In this document: positions 10,925 through 21,138 of the stretch, piece after piece
Numbering within the stretch: the stretch's first letter is position 1
Layout of the letters: each line of letters begins with the position of its first letter
NCBI GenBank assembly: GCA_025331125.1
Contig: JAOALB010000084.1
Coordinates: 108,068 to 172,067 of the forward strand
Source: Mycogone perniciosa
Lineage: Eukaryota > Ascomycota > Sordariomycetes > Hypocreales > Hypocreaceae
Direction: 5' to 3'
Length of the DNA: 64,000 nt
The notes under the pieces: model-generated
Seen by the model: the letters and a program-made list of their open reading frames with translations, nothing else
The model's database searches: none
What the model was told of the DNA's origin: nothing
Program-made: the position numbers and the translations under genes

Positions 10925-11757
10925 TTACTCGTCATCCTCCTCCTCCTCAGCCTCAGCGGTGGTCTGGGCAATTCGGTCCAGATCCCGCTGGCCGGACTGA
11001 GTGATGCGTCGGCCACCCTTCTCCTCATCGTGCTCCAGGACGCCAATCTTCTCAAGAGCCTGCATGATCTTGCGGTCGACGGAGCCGGAGGCATCGACGT
11101 GGTGCGAGGGGCGGTTGCCGCGGTTCTTGGCAGTGCCGTGGACCTTGCGGAGACGGCCAACACCGACGGTCTTGCGGAGGTAGACGTGGCGGGCGACGGA
11201 AGCGGCACGGACGTAGAACCAGTCAATGTCCTGAGGAGGGAGCTCCTTGGCAGGACCAGTCTTGACGGTGTCAACCCAACCTATTGCGCGTTAGCAAACA
11301 AACCATATCCAACTCGACGAACAGGGCAATCGACATACCAGGGATGGGCAGCTTGCCCTGACGCTTCAAGAAAGCGGCATAGGAAGTGATGAACTTTTGC
11401 GCCTGAACATCAAACAAACCCATTAGCAAATATTCCGTCGTCAGAAGTCTTGCGACCCCCTCGCGCCTGCTCCCTTAATCCCAGAAAAAGTTTTATTCAT
11501 TTTGCCCCGTCTACCGCCATGGGAACGAAGCCTGACCCGACCCGGAACGCGCATGCAGATGGTTTTCTTCAATTCAGATCCCCAGCTGCGGCCCGGGAGG
11601 CGGCGCCCATTGCAGCATCAGAGGAATTTTCTTCTTCTTGGGGCCAAGTTGCGAGATCGTCGAGAGGTTCTTGTATTTCCGTCGTTTTTCTTCTGTTTCA
11701 CTTCTTCTTTCAGGGAGGACCTACATCGACGTCGCGCACGGTGATTCCGCCGGCCAT
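10925..11757 (-). CDS. rps19: 40S ribosomal protein eS19
   Basis: Three exons on the minus strand: 11725-11757 (MAGGITVRDVD), 11339-11402 and 10925-11280, giving 150 aa. Introns are 322 nt (GTAGGT...TTCAG) and 58 nt (GTATGT...AATAG). The protein reads AQKFITSYAAFLKRQGKLP, then a central DWFYVRAASVARHVYLR block and RKVHGTAKNRGNRPSHH, all classic eS19 signatures. Length is normal for the family, and the C-terminus ends in an acidic EAEEEEDDE tail. eS19 is part of the 40S head and is needed for pre-18S rRNA 3' maturation. The long first intron right after a tiny first exon is typical of fungal ribosomal protein genes. I found no clear C/D or H/ACA snoRNA boxes in that intron. Confidence 0.95.
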
Positions 11758-11889
11758 TTTTGCGGTATTGAAGGGGGTTGGTTGGGGAGGATGTTGACAC
11801 TGGGTGGACGGTTGTCTGGGCGTGAGGGTCGAGAAGTTCGTCGTGGATTGGATTGATGCACCAAAGGTGGTAGTGCGCTTTTCGCGGGC

Positions 11890-11908
11890 CTAGGGTTTGC
11901 GGCCCTAG
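11890..11908. promoter_or_regulatory. Telo-box palindrome upstream of rps19
   Basis: CTAGGG and CCCTAG form inverted half-sites separated by seven bases (CTAGGGTTTGCGGCCCTAG), about 135-150 bp upstream of the rps19 ATG. TAGGGTTT is the telomere-repeat/Tbf1-type sequence. Tbf1-bound TTAGGG palindromes control ribosomal protein genes in Candida and are considered ancestral in ascomycetes. The site is seen; its function here is inferred. Confidence 0.5.
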
Positions 11909-12467
11909 CGCACATGAATTTTCGAAGATGACTAATGACATGGCCGTGTGAATGGACAGTACCGTTGTGCCACGTGACTATTGTGCACTGTCAGATATGT
12001 GGGGTGTCCGGAGGATGCCGTGAGCTCCATATTGACAATGCATGTCAAAAGAGACAGATGACAGACACATACGGCCAGGCAAAGTCAAGAATGAATTTCT
12101 TTGAGGCTATCTTCTCACTTTCTTTTATCTAAACCTTTAATACTGCTCATTCGGTGAAGCTCATACTCTAATCTGCTATTGACTACGGATCGACGAACTC
12201 ATCAGTTGCACAGAGAACTTTGACTCAGACATTCTTGCGCCACCACAACTCAGGGGACCAACAAGTCAAAGAACGTGTTTGGAGTGCTTTTAAAAGTCCC
12301 TGAATTAAAAGTCTAACCGAAATGTCTATTGCTAGGGTATTCTTGCCGTTGTTACGGCCCAGTACAGACTGCAGTGCTAACCACCATTTTGACATGATCC
12401 AATCCGCCGTTTCCTGGAAGTTCCCATCGTCTATCATAATGAACACATAAAAAGAAAAGTGCCAAGA
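11909..12467. other. Intergenic between the ZIP gene 3' end and the rps19 promoter
   Basis: No gene is seen. A short open frame on the minus strand at 12225-12446 has no recognisable feature. Confidence 0.5.
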
Positions 12468-13580
12468 TTACGCCCATTTGGCCAACACCGCCATGATGGT
12501 CACTCCGAGAGCCACACAGCCAAAGGCGAAGAGCTGAGTCTTCAACGGTGCCTTGCGCATATGCGGGTTAAACATAAACTCGTGGGCGAGAAGCTCGACC
12601 AGCCCAGTATACATCAGAATTCCGGCACTAATAGCATCGAAGATGCCATTGACCAACTTCTGCGTGCTAGCATTCTGCGGTTTCGCACCAATGCCAGCAG
12701 CAATGCCAATAGGAGTCGAGATGGCAAACATAAAGGCGAGGGCATAAGGTAACCATGCCTTATCATTAGGCCAGGGCGCAGTAGCCAGCCGAGAGCCCAA
12801 ACCGAGACCTTCGAACAGCTGGTGGAAGACGAGAACGATGAGCAGAATGACAAGCTCATCCGTGGTACCGAGAGTAAGTCCAATGAAGACACTGTGGAAA
12901 ACGACGCCGAATTCAAGGATGAAAATGGCAGTGAGCTGGCCAGCAAGACCACCATGCGAGTCACCGTCTTTGTGTTCGCGGCCGTGTGCTAGGTGATCCT
13001 CGCCACCAGGTGGGTAGCTAACGTCGTCAGGGCGGCCTGGGATGGTCGTGGGATCAGGTCCTCGAAGTGCGCCATGACTCTCAATGTCGTGTGGGCATGG
13101 TTCTGCGACTTGAGTTTGTTCTGGCCTCTTAAGTGCCAGGATATCCACGGACGGATCAGAGTCGGCGTCGGAGCTCACAGAGTGGCTATGTGAGTCGTCG
13201 TCTCCAGCGAGCTTCGCGGCAACCAGTTCGACAAAGAACATGACCATCACGGTCATCAGGCCGATGCACAAGGCCCAAGGGTAGTCGCCGAGTTGTGGTT
13301 CTAAGCAAGGGTCCGACAGATTGTCGATTGCTGGATCCAACAGATGCATCCAAGCGGTTGCTATGATGACACCTGTACCAAGGTATTTGCAGATGAAGAA
13401 GGTGAGTTTGGGAACATGCATCTTGTGCTGCCGAGCCAGCAAGACCGGTGCCAGGGCACCAAACAGCGCTGCGGCCAGAATGATGAAGATGGCACCAATC
13501 CGCAAGCCTTGGTTACTGATATCAGCAGCCTCTCCATTGCAGATATCCGCTACTATGTCGTCTGCCCCGGTGTCTGCCAT
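12468..13580 (-). CDS. ZIP-family zinc transporter (Zrt1/Zrt2-like)
   Basis: Single exon, 370 aa. Eight membrane segments are apparent, with three before and five after a long cytosolic loop (about residues 124-212). That loop is rich in histidine, aspartate and serine (SHSHS near 130-134; HLAHGREHKDGDSHGG near 196-211), as in metal-sensing variable loops. HSVFIGLTLG at 229-238 (TM4) and HQLFEGLGLG at 253-262 (TM5) are the ZIP signature helices, carrying the His/Glu residues of the transport site. It probably imports zinc across the plasma membrane. The length fits fungal Zrt1/Zrt2 homologues, and the TM4/TM5 motifs argue for a functional protein. The neighbours give no operon-like clue. Regulation by zinc limitation is likely (see the CAAGGT site upstream). 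Confidence 0.9.
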   Translation of the reverse strand: MADTGADDIVADICNGEAADISNQGLRIGAIFIILAAALFGALAPVLLARQHKMHVPKLTFFICKYLGTGVIIATAWMHLLDPAIDNLSDPCLEPQLGDYPWALCIGLMTVMVMFFVELVAAKLAGDDDSHSHSVSSDADSDPSVDILALKRPEQTQVAEPCPHDIESHGALRGPDPTTIPGRPDDVSYPPGGEDHLAHGREHKDGDSHGGLAGQLTAIFILEFGVVFHSVFIGLTLGTTDELVILLIVLVFHQLFEGLGLGSRLATAPWPNDKAWLPYALAFMFAISTPIGIAAGIGAKPQNASTQKLVNGIFDAISAGILMYTGLVELLAHEFMFNPHMRKAPLKTQLFAFGCVALGVTIMAVLAKWA

Positions 13581-13795
13581 GATGATTTATTTGGATGCTG
13601 TTGTGTCGAAGAGAAATAAGAGTGGTGGTGTCCTCCTGGTCGTCCAAGCAAGGTAGAGAAGCGTGGGCGCTGAGGTCCTCGATGGATTGATCGATCGCAA
13701 AGCTGATCAACAGCTCCTTGGTGTCGTCGAAGTGTGAGCGAGGATATATGCCGTGATGAGGTGCTTTTTATTCTTTAAAGGATAAGGTCATCACC

Positions 13796-13801
13796 ACCTT
13801 G
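13796..13801 (-). promoter_or_regulatory. Possible zinc-response half-site (CAAGGT)
   Basis: CAAGGT on the minus strand lies about 216 bp upstream of the ZIP gene ATG. It is the core bound by ZafA/Zap1-type zinc regulators in fungi. A single 6-mer can occur by chance, so this is suggestive only. Confidence 0.3.
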
Positions 13802-15629
13802 ATGGACAGACAATGGGTCTTGAATCCACTTGACAGAACCGTTAGCCACGAGGCTGTCTCAGTGCTGAAGTGGACCCTAGACAATATCGGGATGGTGAGG
13901 AGATTGAATCTCGGAAAAGAGATGCAAAGGAGGAAAGTGAAACTATCAGTGCCGTCGTTCTCGAAGATACGAGTTTACTGGATGGAGTCTTTGGGGCTAT
14001 GGCAAGCACGGGCGACGCAAGGAGGGAGTGGCCCAGAGGTGGTAAGAAGGACTACCCAAGGGTTCAGAAGCTTTTATTCGGATTCGTCGTGTTTAAGGCT
14101 ACGCGGAGACACCGCAGACTGTCGAAAGCGTGGAAGATACGAAGTGGTCGATCGAGGTTTGCGCCACTCGCAAGTGTCAAGCACGGAGCCAGTGAGCGAT
14201 TGTCGAATTCAAGGGAGATATTTCGGTGTCCGCAATAAGCAATAAGCATAAGCAAGTCGCAGTGTTTCGGAGAAGCCCTCGTTCGAGAATAGCGGACAAG
14301 GCACGAAAAGCAAGATGAAGCAGCAATTGCGCCCGCTAAGCTCGCGCGAGAAAAGGACTTTGTTGTGGTTCTAGCTTCTTGCGATAGTGGTATAGCGGGT
14401 CCCGTATGCCTTTTGCAACGACGCGAGAACCTTGATGGTCTCTTTTTTTAACTCAGCGTGACCCCTCCCCTACGTTCATGGGCCATCGTGACTGCAACAG
14501 CGGACCAACAGCACATGCGGCCCCCAAGAGAGTGCATCGAGATGGCATACATTAGGCTTCAGCTTATCTGCATGTGTCAACAAGCATGTTTAAGCATACA
14601 GTACAGTTGATCGTGGTGAGAATGTCGGTGTGGTGATTGCTCGAGTGAGTGAGAGCGTGGCACTAAGACTAAGAACATAAATCAAGTCTCCCTGCACCAA
14701 AATAACGGTTTCCGCCAATGATGAGGTAGCCACTGTGAATTCTGTGCCACTAGCAATGTACTAATCTGTAATCATGGTAAATATTCCACAGTACGGAGTA
14801 CTAGCCACATTGATTCCCGAACATCACTGAGGATAGTACTATTATTATCTGAGAGGTTAGTAAAAGTCAGCAGCACGAGAAGCGTATTCCGTATCCAAGA
14901 TGATGACGCCCATCGCCTCAGCCACACCTACCGTCATTCTACCTCCTCTCATTGGTCGCGCCACCTGCACAAGCCACCCACCCCGCGCAAAAGAAACGCC
15001 ATCAAGGTTCCCGCCGTCCGGGAGACCATCAAGGTGCGCACGGAGCGGATACGGCGGATGACATTTTTCGGTCTTCGTCCGGAGGTAGTGCAGCGGTGCA
15101 CTATTACTAGCAGCCAAGCGAAAACGTCTCGGGATTGTCCGATAGGGCGGCATTTTCGTTCATGGCTTGATATAAAGAAATAACTCTATACGACGGAGTA
15201 ACTCTATCTTTTTTGCGTAGGGCATGACAGCCTGTTGTCTCTAAGCGTGCGCAGGAGAAGACGTTGACTGGTTCTTCCCATATCCACATGATGCCGTTGA
15301 TATACCCGAATGGCGTATGAAGGCTTGCGGAAGCGGACCGACTTTAACGAGCACACAAACACACGATGCTGCCGCTAGCGTTTCTCCATATAACCCCCTG
15401 TCCAATAATCATCTCAGACATCTGTGGTACTTGCATATGTGCAACTTGGCAAGTGGCCGCATCTCGTTGGCTGGAACCATGCATCTCATACATGGGTTCC
15501 CATGCTTAGCCATCATCGTCAATGCGAGTGTCCGTAAATATCAAAGCGGTCATGTTGTTATACCACTCCGCACAACGTACTTCCACCACATCAACGTCAG
15601 TTTTCCAAACTGACACCGAGCCATGACAT
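13802..15629. other. Intergenic, no gene called
   Basis: Overlapping open frames at 13799-14245 (+) and 14857-15153 (-) lack domains. The first overlaps the ZIP promoter. Two copies of the ACGGAGTA motif lie near 14792 and 15193. Confidence 0.45.
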
Positions 15630-17101
15630 TCATGATGAGAACTGTATCTCTAGCCCCAATGTTCGAAATGGCTTGTCCATGTTCCGCAGGTCGATCCCGC
15701 TGCCCAGGCTGAACAGCAAGGACTTGACTCTCCCCTCCCAGAGCACGCCAAGCCGCAGGTTCTGGTCCAACCGAGCCTTAACCACGCCGGCGTATTCCTC
15801 CTCCTGCCGCTGTTGCGTCTGTCCCTCTGGTTTTCCTGTATCCTTCACGGGTACCAGCACCGGTACGGTTACGGTCTCTACATCGGGTTTGCGCTCCTCC
15901 GGGTTCTTTGGTTCATCGAGTCTCCACTCCAACTTTGCTTGAAAGCTCCGTTCCCCTGGTTTTACCTCACCAAGGGTCTTGTCAGCAGTTCCAGGAGTCT
16001 GGTCCCCACTGGGAGACATGTCTGCAGCAGGAATCTTTCCCACATTGTGAGGGTTGTCCACACCACACGTCTCGTCCTCGACGGGCCGAGTAAAAGGCTT
16101 CCTCCACAGCTCCATGCCCACGGCCCATGCGCTCTCGTAGCTGAACACATTGAACTCCATCTGTGTAGCTAGACTGCAATGCTTGCCCGCCATCACTGCA
16201 TAGCTTGCAGCAATATTCCCCATCAACGGATTAAGCGTCAGCGTGGCGGACAGCGGCGTCCCCTTGTGGTCGGGCAACGTCGCGAACCTCGCCCCGATAC
16301 TGATTCCACCAGACTTATTCAGTGTTCCGTAATAAATCTCTCCACCAGTACTGAAACGTCCGTATATCCGCTCCTTGTCTCCATTCCCATTCTCCGGCAC
16401 AGGTGCCGGTGGAGCATTCTTGCTGAGATCGCCTCCGAAGTTGTATACACCTCTGAAGCCTAAAAGGCCACCGTCCGAGGAGGCCAGACCTTCGAGGGCA
16501 TACCTCCCCACGTCGTACTGTGCCAATCCGAGTGCTGTACCTCCATTTCTTAGGTGCTGTCCTGATACAGCGCTGAACTGGACCTGCAGCGCTGGAGATA
16601 TCCGCCTTACCAGCAAGGCTTCTAATTGTGACTGGGGTAGGTATAATCTGCCGTATAGCAGCGTTGAGTTGGGTTTATCATTATCGGTTGGACTATTCAG
16701 CGAAGGGTCGTCTCGTCGGGTAAGGCGCGTCAAGGGTCGATATGATCGTAGGAGCTCAGGAAGCGGCACGTTCTCAGACTGAGGGGTAAGAAGAACTCGC
16801 AGCGGGACGGAGGAAAAAAGGTACGAGATGGAGCCGTCGACAACACCAACGGACCCGAGCTGGTAGGAGGTCGCAAAGTTCGGACTTGCAAGCGCCGATA
16901 GAGTGAGACGCAATCCCAAAGGAGTTTTGAACTTCAGGAGGGCTGTAGAGCAGATACAGAGTCAGCAGAAATGCTTGAACAAAGTCGGAGGGGTGAGGTT
17001 TTACCATCGGTTGTGGAATTCAGCGCGGCGTACGAGTTGTCGCGCCGCCAGCCCGTCGCCTCGTAGAACGCACTATGGACATAGTCCATAAACTCGCGCA
17101 T
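15630..17101 (-). CDS. mdm10: Mdm10, ERMES/SAM beta-barrel subunit
   Basis: Two exons, 17005-17101 and 15630-16942, with a 62-nt intron (GTAAAA...TACAG), giving 469 aa. Exon 1 encodes MREFMDYVHSAFYEATGW...NSTTD. The junction continues ALLKFKTPLGLRL and LASPNFATSYQLGSVGVVDG, hallmark Mdm10 sequence. The family is a mitochondrial outer-membrane beta-barrel of the VDAC/Tom40 type. It joins the ER-mitochondria encounter structure (with Mmm1, Mdm12 and Mdm34) for lipid exchange and also works with the SAM complex in beta-barrel assembly. A long insertion rich in P, E and K (about residues 310-400) interrupts the barrel, as in other filamentous fungi. The C-terminal ...FRTLGLEIQFSS fits the last strand. 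There is no N-terminal presequence, as expected. Confidence 0.93.
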
Positions 17102-17668
17102 CTCAGCGCGTGTTGTACATGCTCCCCTACGAGGTTGCTTTGGTGGTTCACGCTCCCAGATTTGATTTCGGTTCTCTCCGAGGTATGACGCCAGCTGTCC
17201 GGGCAAATTCGGCAAAACACCGGATGGAAATATCACCACAACCAGCTGCAGCCGCATAGAATGTCAAATTGGCAATTTTACTACTATGATGCCTGGTTCT
17301 CAATCACATTGCTAGACATTATAGATTTCACTGGAGTTGTATTTTATGGCTTCCTGGCTTTCGTACCAGGGCCGTTGTGTGAATCTGGGTTTTGCATGCC
17401 TTCAACTTGGGAGTCTTTCCGCCATATGAGCAGCTCCATTCGCACGTCAAGCGTCAATGGCATGTTGACCTCGCATGGTAACCCCATAGTTCTTCCTGGT
17501 CACCACAGCATAACCGGTATCTTTTTCTTCCCCTCCCTAATGCAGCATACACGAACGCCTAGCCTATCCGCTGATAGGGTACTCCCGATGGATCTCAGTC
17601 TTCCAAGAGTACAGTAATCAAGGCACGGATCTTGTCAATTTGCGTAGATAGTGATAATTTTGGTGCCT
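17102..17668. other. Intergenic between mdm10 and the SmE gene
   Basis: This holds the mdm10 promoter and the SmE 3' flank. A plus-strand open frame (17261-17617) has no recognisable feature. Confidence 0.5.
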
Positions 17669-18478
17669 TCAGCTTGAAAGGTTTTGAATAAGAGACACAT
17701 TATCTCCCTTCAGCAGGATTTGTCCTAGGGAGAGGTTAGCCGTGTCACGCTCCCAGAACGAAACACGCCATTATTCATACCAAGTGGTTTCCGTGTCTCC
17801 TTGTCATTGGTCTTGGTGATTTGCTTAACCTCAACCGCCTCATCGATCACCAGGTTCATGAACTCGTCAAAGCCCTGTAGAGTAGCGTTAGTACAGGAGA
17901 TAATTACTACCACGGAAGACTAACCCGAATCTTTCCCTCGATGCGAATAGACAGCTGCTCATACAACCAGACACTGACAGTTGCGTTCTGTACAAGTTAG
18001 AAATATTCCATAGAATTCAAGCAATGCAGCTTAATTGTCCAAGACGCATGGCTAATTCCGCCAGGGTTCCGGAGACGCGAGGTTGTCAGAACAGGAACGA
18101 ATCAACACATGATCCAAGTCTTGGGCAATAACTCTATGCCGCAGATAGCTTGTCTTTTCCGATTACAATCTTTCGATTACCGCCCCATCAAAGCATCGGT
18201 TCCGAGCAATGAGGGTCGTCATGGCGGGTGTTCCTGCATCGCTTCGTTCCTCGTCTCCACCTTGCGTCTCTCGAAACCCGTCGACGTGTTCGACACATGT
18301 GCACTTAAGCAGCAGCATTATAACTCACGCTCTGGAGAAGCTTGAAGATCATGTTACTGGTCCAAGTTAGCACCCATTCTTCACCGAAACACACGATCAT
18401 GGTGGGGCAGGTAGAGAGAAAAGCTCACATGGGGGGCAGCAAAACGCGGCGACCGCCGCCTCCACCTCGGCCAGTCAT
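17669..18478 (-). CDS. Small nuclear ribonucleoprotein SmE
   Basis: Five exons on the minus strand: 18429-18478, 18329-18356, 17925-17987, 17781-17874 and 17669-17724, giving 96 aa. All introns are GT...AG (72, 341, 50 and 56 nt). The spliced protein starts MTGRGGGGGRRVLLPPINM, continues IFKLLQS and VSVWLYEQLSIRIEGKI, then GFDEFMNLVIDEAVEV (Sm1) and ILLKGDNVSLI (Sm2). SmE is one of the seven Sm proteins forming the ring around the Sm site of U1, U2, U4 and U5 snRNAs. The gene is densely intron-split (exons as small as 28 nt), so simple ORF calling finds only the fourth exon. The 341-nt second intron is unusually long for the locus, and I see nothing recognisable in it. Confidence 0.93.
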
Positions 18479-21138
18479 GATGGCTGAATATGCGTGAATT
18501 ACGTGCGGATAAAACCGGTGTCGTTGGAAGGGGTGTGGCGGGTGTTTCGTCCAAGACTATCGCTATCTCGCTCCAGTGTGTTGATGTTGAAGTTGCTTGC
18601 CCAAAATCTCGATGGAGAGGAGAAATAATTATCCGTGGGGCGCGGGCCAAAGCTCCCGATCCACTAACCAAATGCGAATTAAGTGGGTCATGACCTCAAG
18701 TCTGACATCTCGCGATAATAATTATCTATCAGATAGAGCTGCACTTCACAGACGAGAGTTTATAATGCCAAAGTCGTGCGACTGAAGCTTATCTGACACC
18801 GACAGGCACTCAGACTACTGTCCTTCGAGACTCGGAGCCAAAGCATAAATGGCTATATTAAAACCACGGGAGAGTTCTATGTTAACAAGCTAGCAGCAAC
18901 GTTCATTCTCTCCTTTCTTCTCTTTTCCTGGGCATTCGTCTACTTCATGCATATGCATAGGCCAATGTTACTTTACGAATTCAACTCCGTTGCTTGGAAA
19001 CTATCTTAGGAGGCGTTGAGTCACTCCAGTATCCTAAGATACGTCCAGCCTCCTACTCTAACTCGACCACTGTCAAGGACAAATCAGGGCAACACGAGCG
19101 AGTTGGCAGGACTTCAATCGCACAATACACAAACGGATCTACCACATCGAATGGAATATAGATTTGATGAATTCGCAGGGGTAGGCTAATTCTACGATCC
19201 CCCTTGGGTATTTGTCTAGCTCTGGTCGAAAAACTTCACGATCAAATTGAACTTTTTAACATTGCCTCAACAATACCCTTTTATGTTGCGTGGAGAGGTT
19301 TCGGTTTGCAATATCAAGCCAATGCGTGTAAACCACGAGTCTTTGGGTACGAGGAAGTCGTTGGGAGACTGTACCAATATTATCACCCAGGTAAGACGCC
19401 GCTGAAATGCCTTCACCAGGTTCCTTCAATGGACAGTGGCTCGGTGGGAAGCTCAGGACTCGATCGAGGATGTTCAGGGCGGGAGGTAACTGTCGTCCTC
19501 AATGCAATGCCATTAGCAAACAACTATATCAATAATGTGCAACTTGTAAATGAAACAACAAGTAAGATCAGGAAAAGGGCGAAACCAAAGAGCCCTGGAA
19601 TTATCCACAGACAAGATTCGGTACGGCGAGTGAAATCCATTTCATCATTCGGAAGGAAAAGCTGAAAGCAAAGGATTGTAGTCAGACTTACACCACACCC
19701 TCAACATCATCAGCATCCGACAAATCCGCACACAGCACAGCCTCGACCACCGCTCTACGCAGTAGATCATAGAGAACTCTGCCGCTAGAGCAAGAAGAAT
19801 CCCCCCTTTATACTCAATGATCCGATATGCTCAGGGGGGCACTCACGTGTTAGCAAAAGTATTCGCTTCATCAAATATGCAACCAATGGGTTACATGGAC
19901 CAATGAGTACAGAGCTTGGCGAGTGATGATGACTCACTCGGGCAATGAACAGTCCGTTTTGGGAAAGTGAGAATATACGAACGACGCGAAGCGACCCTAG
20001 ATAATGTCAATCATATATACAAGCTTCCAAGTGTGAACGTACTATGAACAAGATACAAGTTTGCCTATAGATTACCAGTATATTACAGTTGGGAGCGAAA
20101 TCGCCGTCCTTTTTACACTCTTGGCGGATTTTTAAGCAAGGACCACTGGTATCTTCGTTATATATACGGAGTATAGGTATCTACATGGCCATTACTGGGC
20201 AGCCGAAACTGGCCTTAAAATCGTCTTATATTAAACCCCGGCCTATTATGGATTTTGCAACGCCAGGTCGTGTGGAAAAAGTATCTTGGAAGTCTTATGA
20301 AGTCTATAGAGCCGTTCGCAAGCCACGTGAGTTGTAGACAGTGCCAAGTCCAATGCAAAATACGAAATACCCTGCCTAGGTACATATTCTTAAAATTAAC
20401 TAGATACATGTCAAATGATGCGCATTCATGCGACAAATTTTTTCCCCACTTGAGCAAAATTCACAAGGCTGCATCTTCATTGGAAAACGAGCAAGAGAGA
20501 GAGGTTGAAGCTTGGCGAATTCCCTCCTCTTCATCTCTAATGTCATCCCTTGCTAATCTCTATGTATTTAAGTAGTTCTTAGATCGCGCTGTGGGGCATT
20601 TTCCAGACTTATATACCACTTAGCCTGGACATTGCAGCTATTCCATTCATACTGAGATTTATTCTTTTTGAGTTTGAATCCTCATATACTCGCTATAGTA
20701 GTATAGACGCCAGGGTAAATCATTAGCTTCTCTCTAATCTAGTTAAGCTTAGTTAGATTTACTTACAATCTATACCTAAAGTTGTGACAATATTCATTAA
20801 GACAGAATCAAAAAATTCTTAATTATCCACTTTACCCCCTTTCACCCATACCATCAATCATCTTATAAGAAAAAAAGCATTATCCCTCACCCAAAAACCA
20901 TCATATTTAACACATGACACCCAGTATACCACACCACATGTTACATGTACCTATTGCCTAGGATAGATGCACACTGTGCATAACCCAATCAGCCTAAACC
21001 TCAAGCACGAAACGTCAGTTTTTTTGTTAAAAAAAATGGCCACTGGCATACATCAATTATCACCCCTAATAATAGCTTCATCAACAAGTTCCTCTCAGCC
21101 CCAAAGGGGGCCCTAAAAAAGAATGAGCCTTAGGAAGA
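18479..21138. other. Gene-poor AT-richer stretch
   Basis: No supportable gene. The 19204-19665 (+) frame lacks an ATG start and any domain. A 25-bp transposon-end-like sequence at 20086-20110 is listed separately, and a TACGGAGTA copy lies near 20165. The last 500 bases are AT-rich and probably contain the 3' end of the kelch transcript. Confidence 0.45.
20086..20110 (+). repeat. Transposon-end-like 25-mer, left copy
   Basis: CAGTTGGGAGCGAAATCGCC followed by GTCCT, preceded by TA. It matches the sequence at 25999-26023 on the opposite strand at 23 of 25 positions, and both copies face inward. The TA-CAGT start resembles Tc1/mariner-type terminal repeats. Confidence 0.5.

Noticed and set aside
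10855..11274. 139-codon minus-strand frame rich in S, T, P and R
   Set aside because: A frame shadow of rps19 exon 3.
11403..11724. Possible snoRNA in the long rps19 intron
   Set aside because: No convincing C/D or H/ACA box arrangement was found.
13799..14245. 148-codon plus-strand frame
   Set aside because: Overlaps the ZIP promoter, lacks features, and a second frame of equal quality overlaps it.
17261..17617. 118-codon plus-strand frame between mdm10 and SmE
   Set aside because: No recognisable feature; lies in the mdm10 promoter region.
19204..19665. 153-codon plus-strand frame
   Set aside because: Starts at TTG without an ATG, no domain; could be a relic but not supportable.
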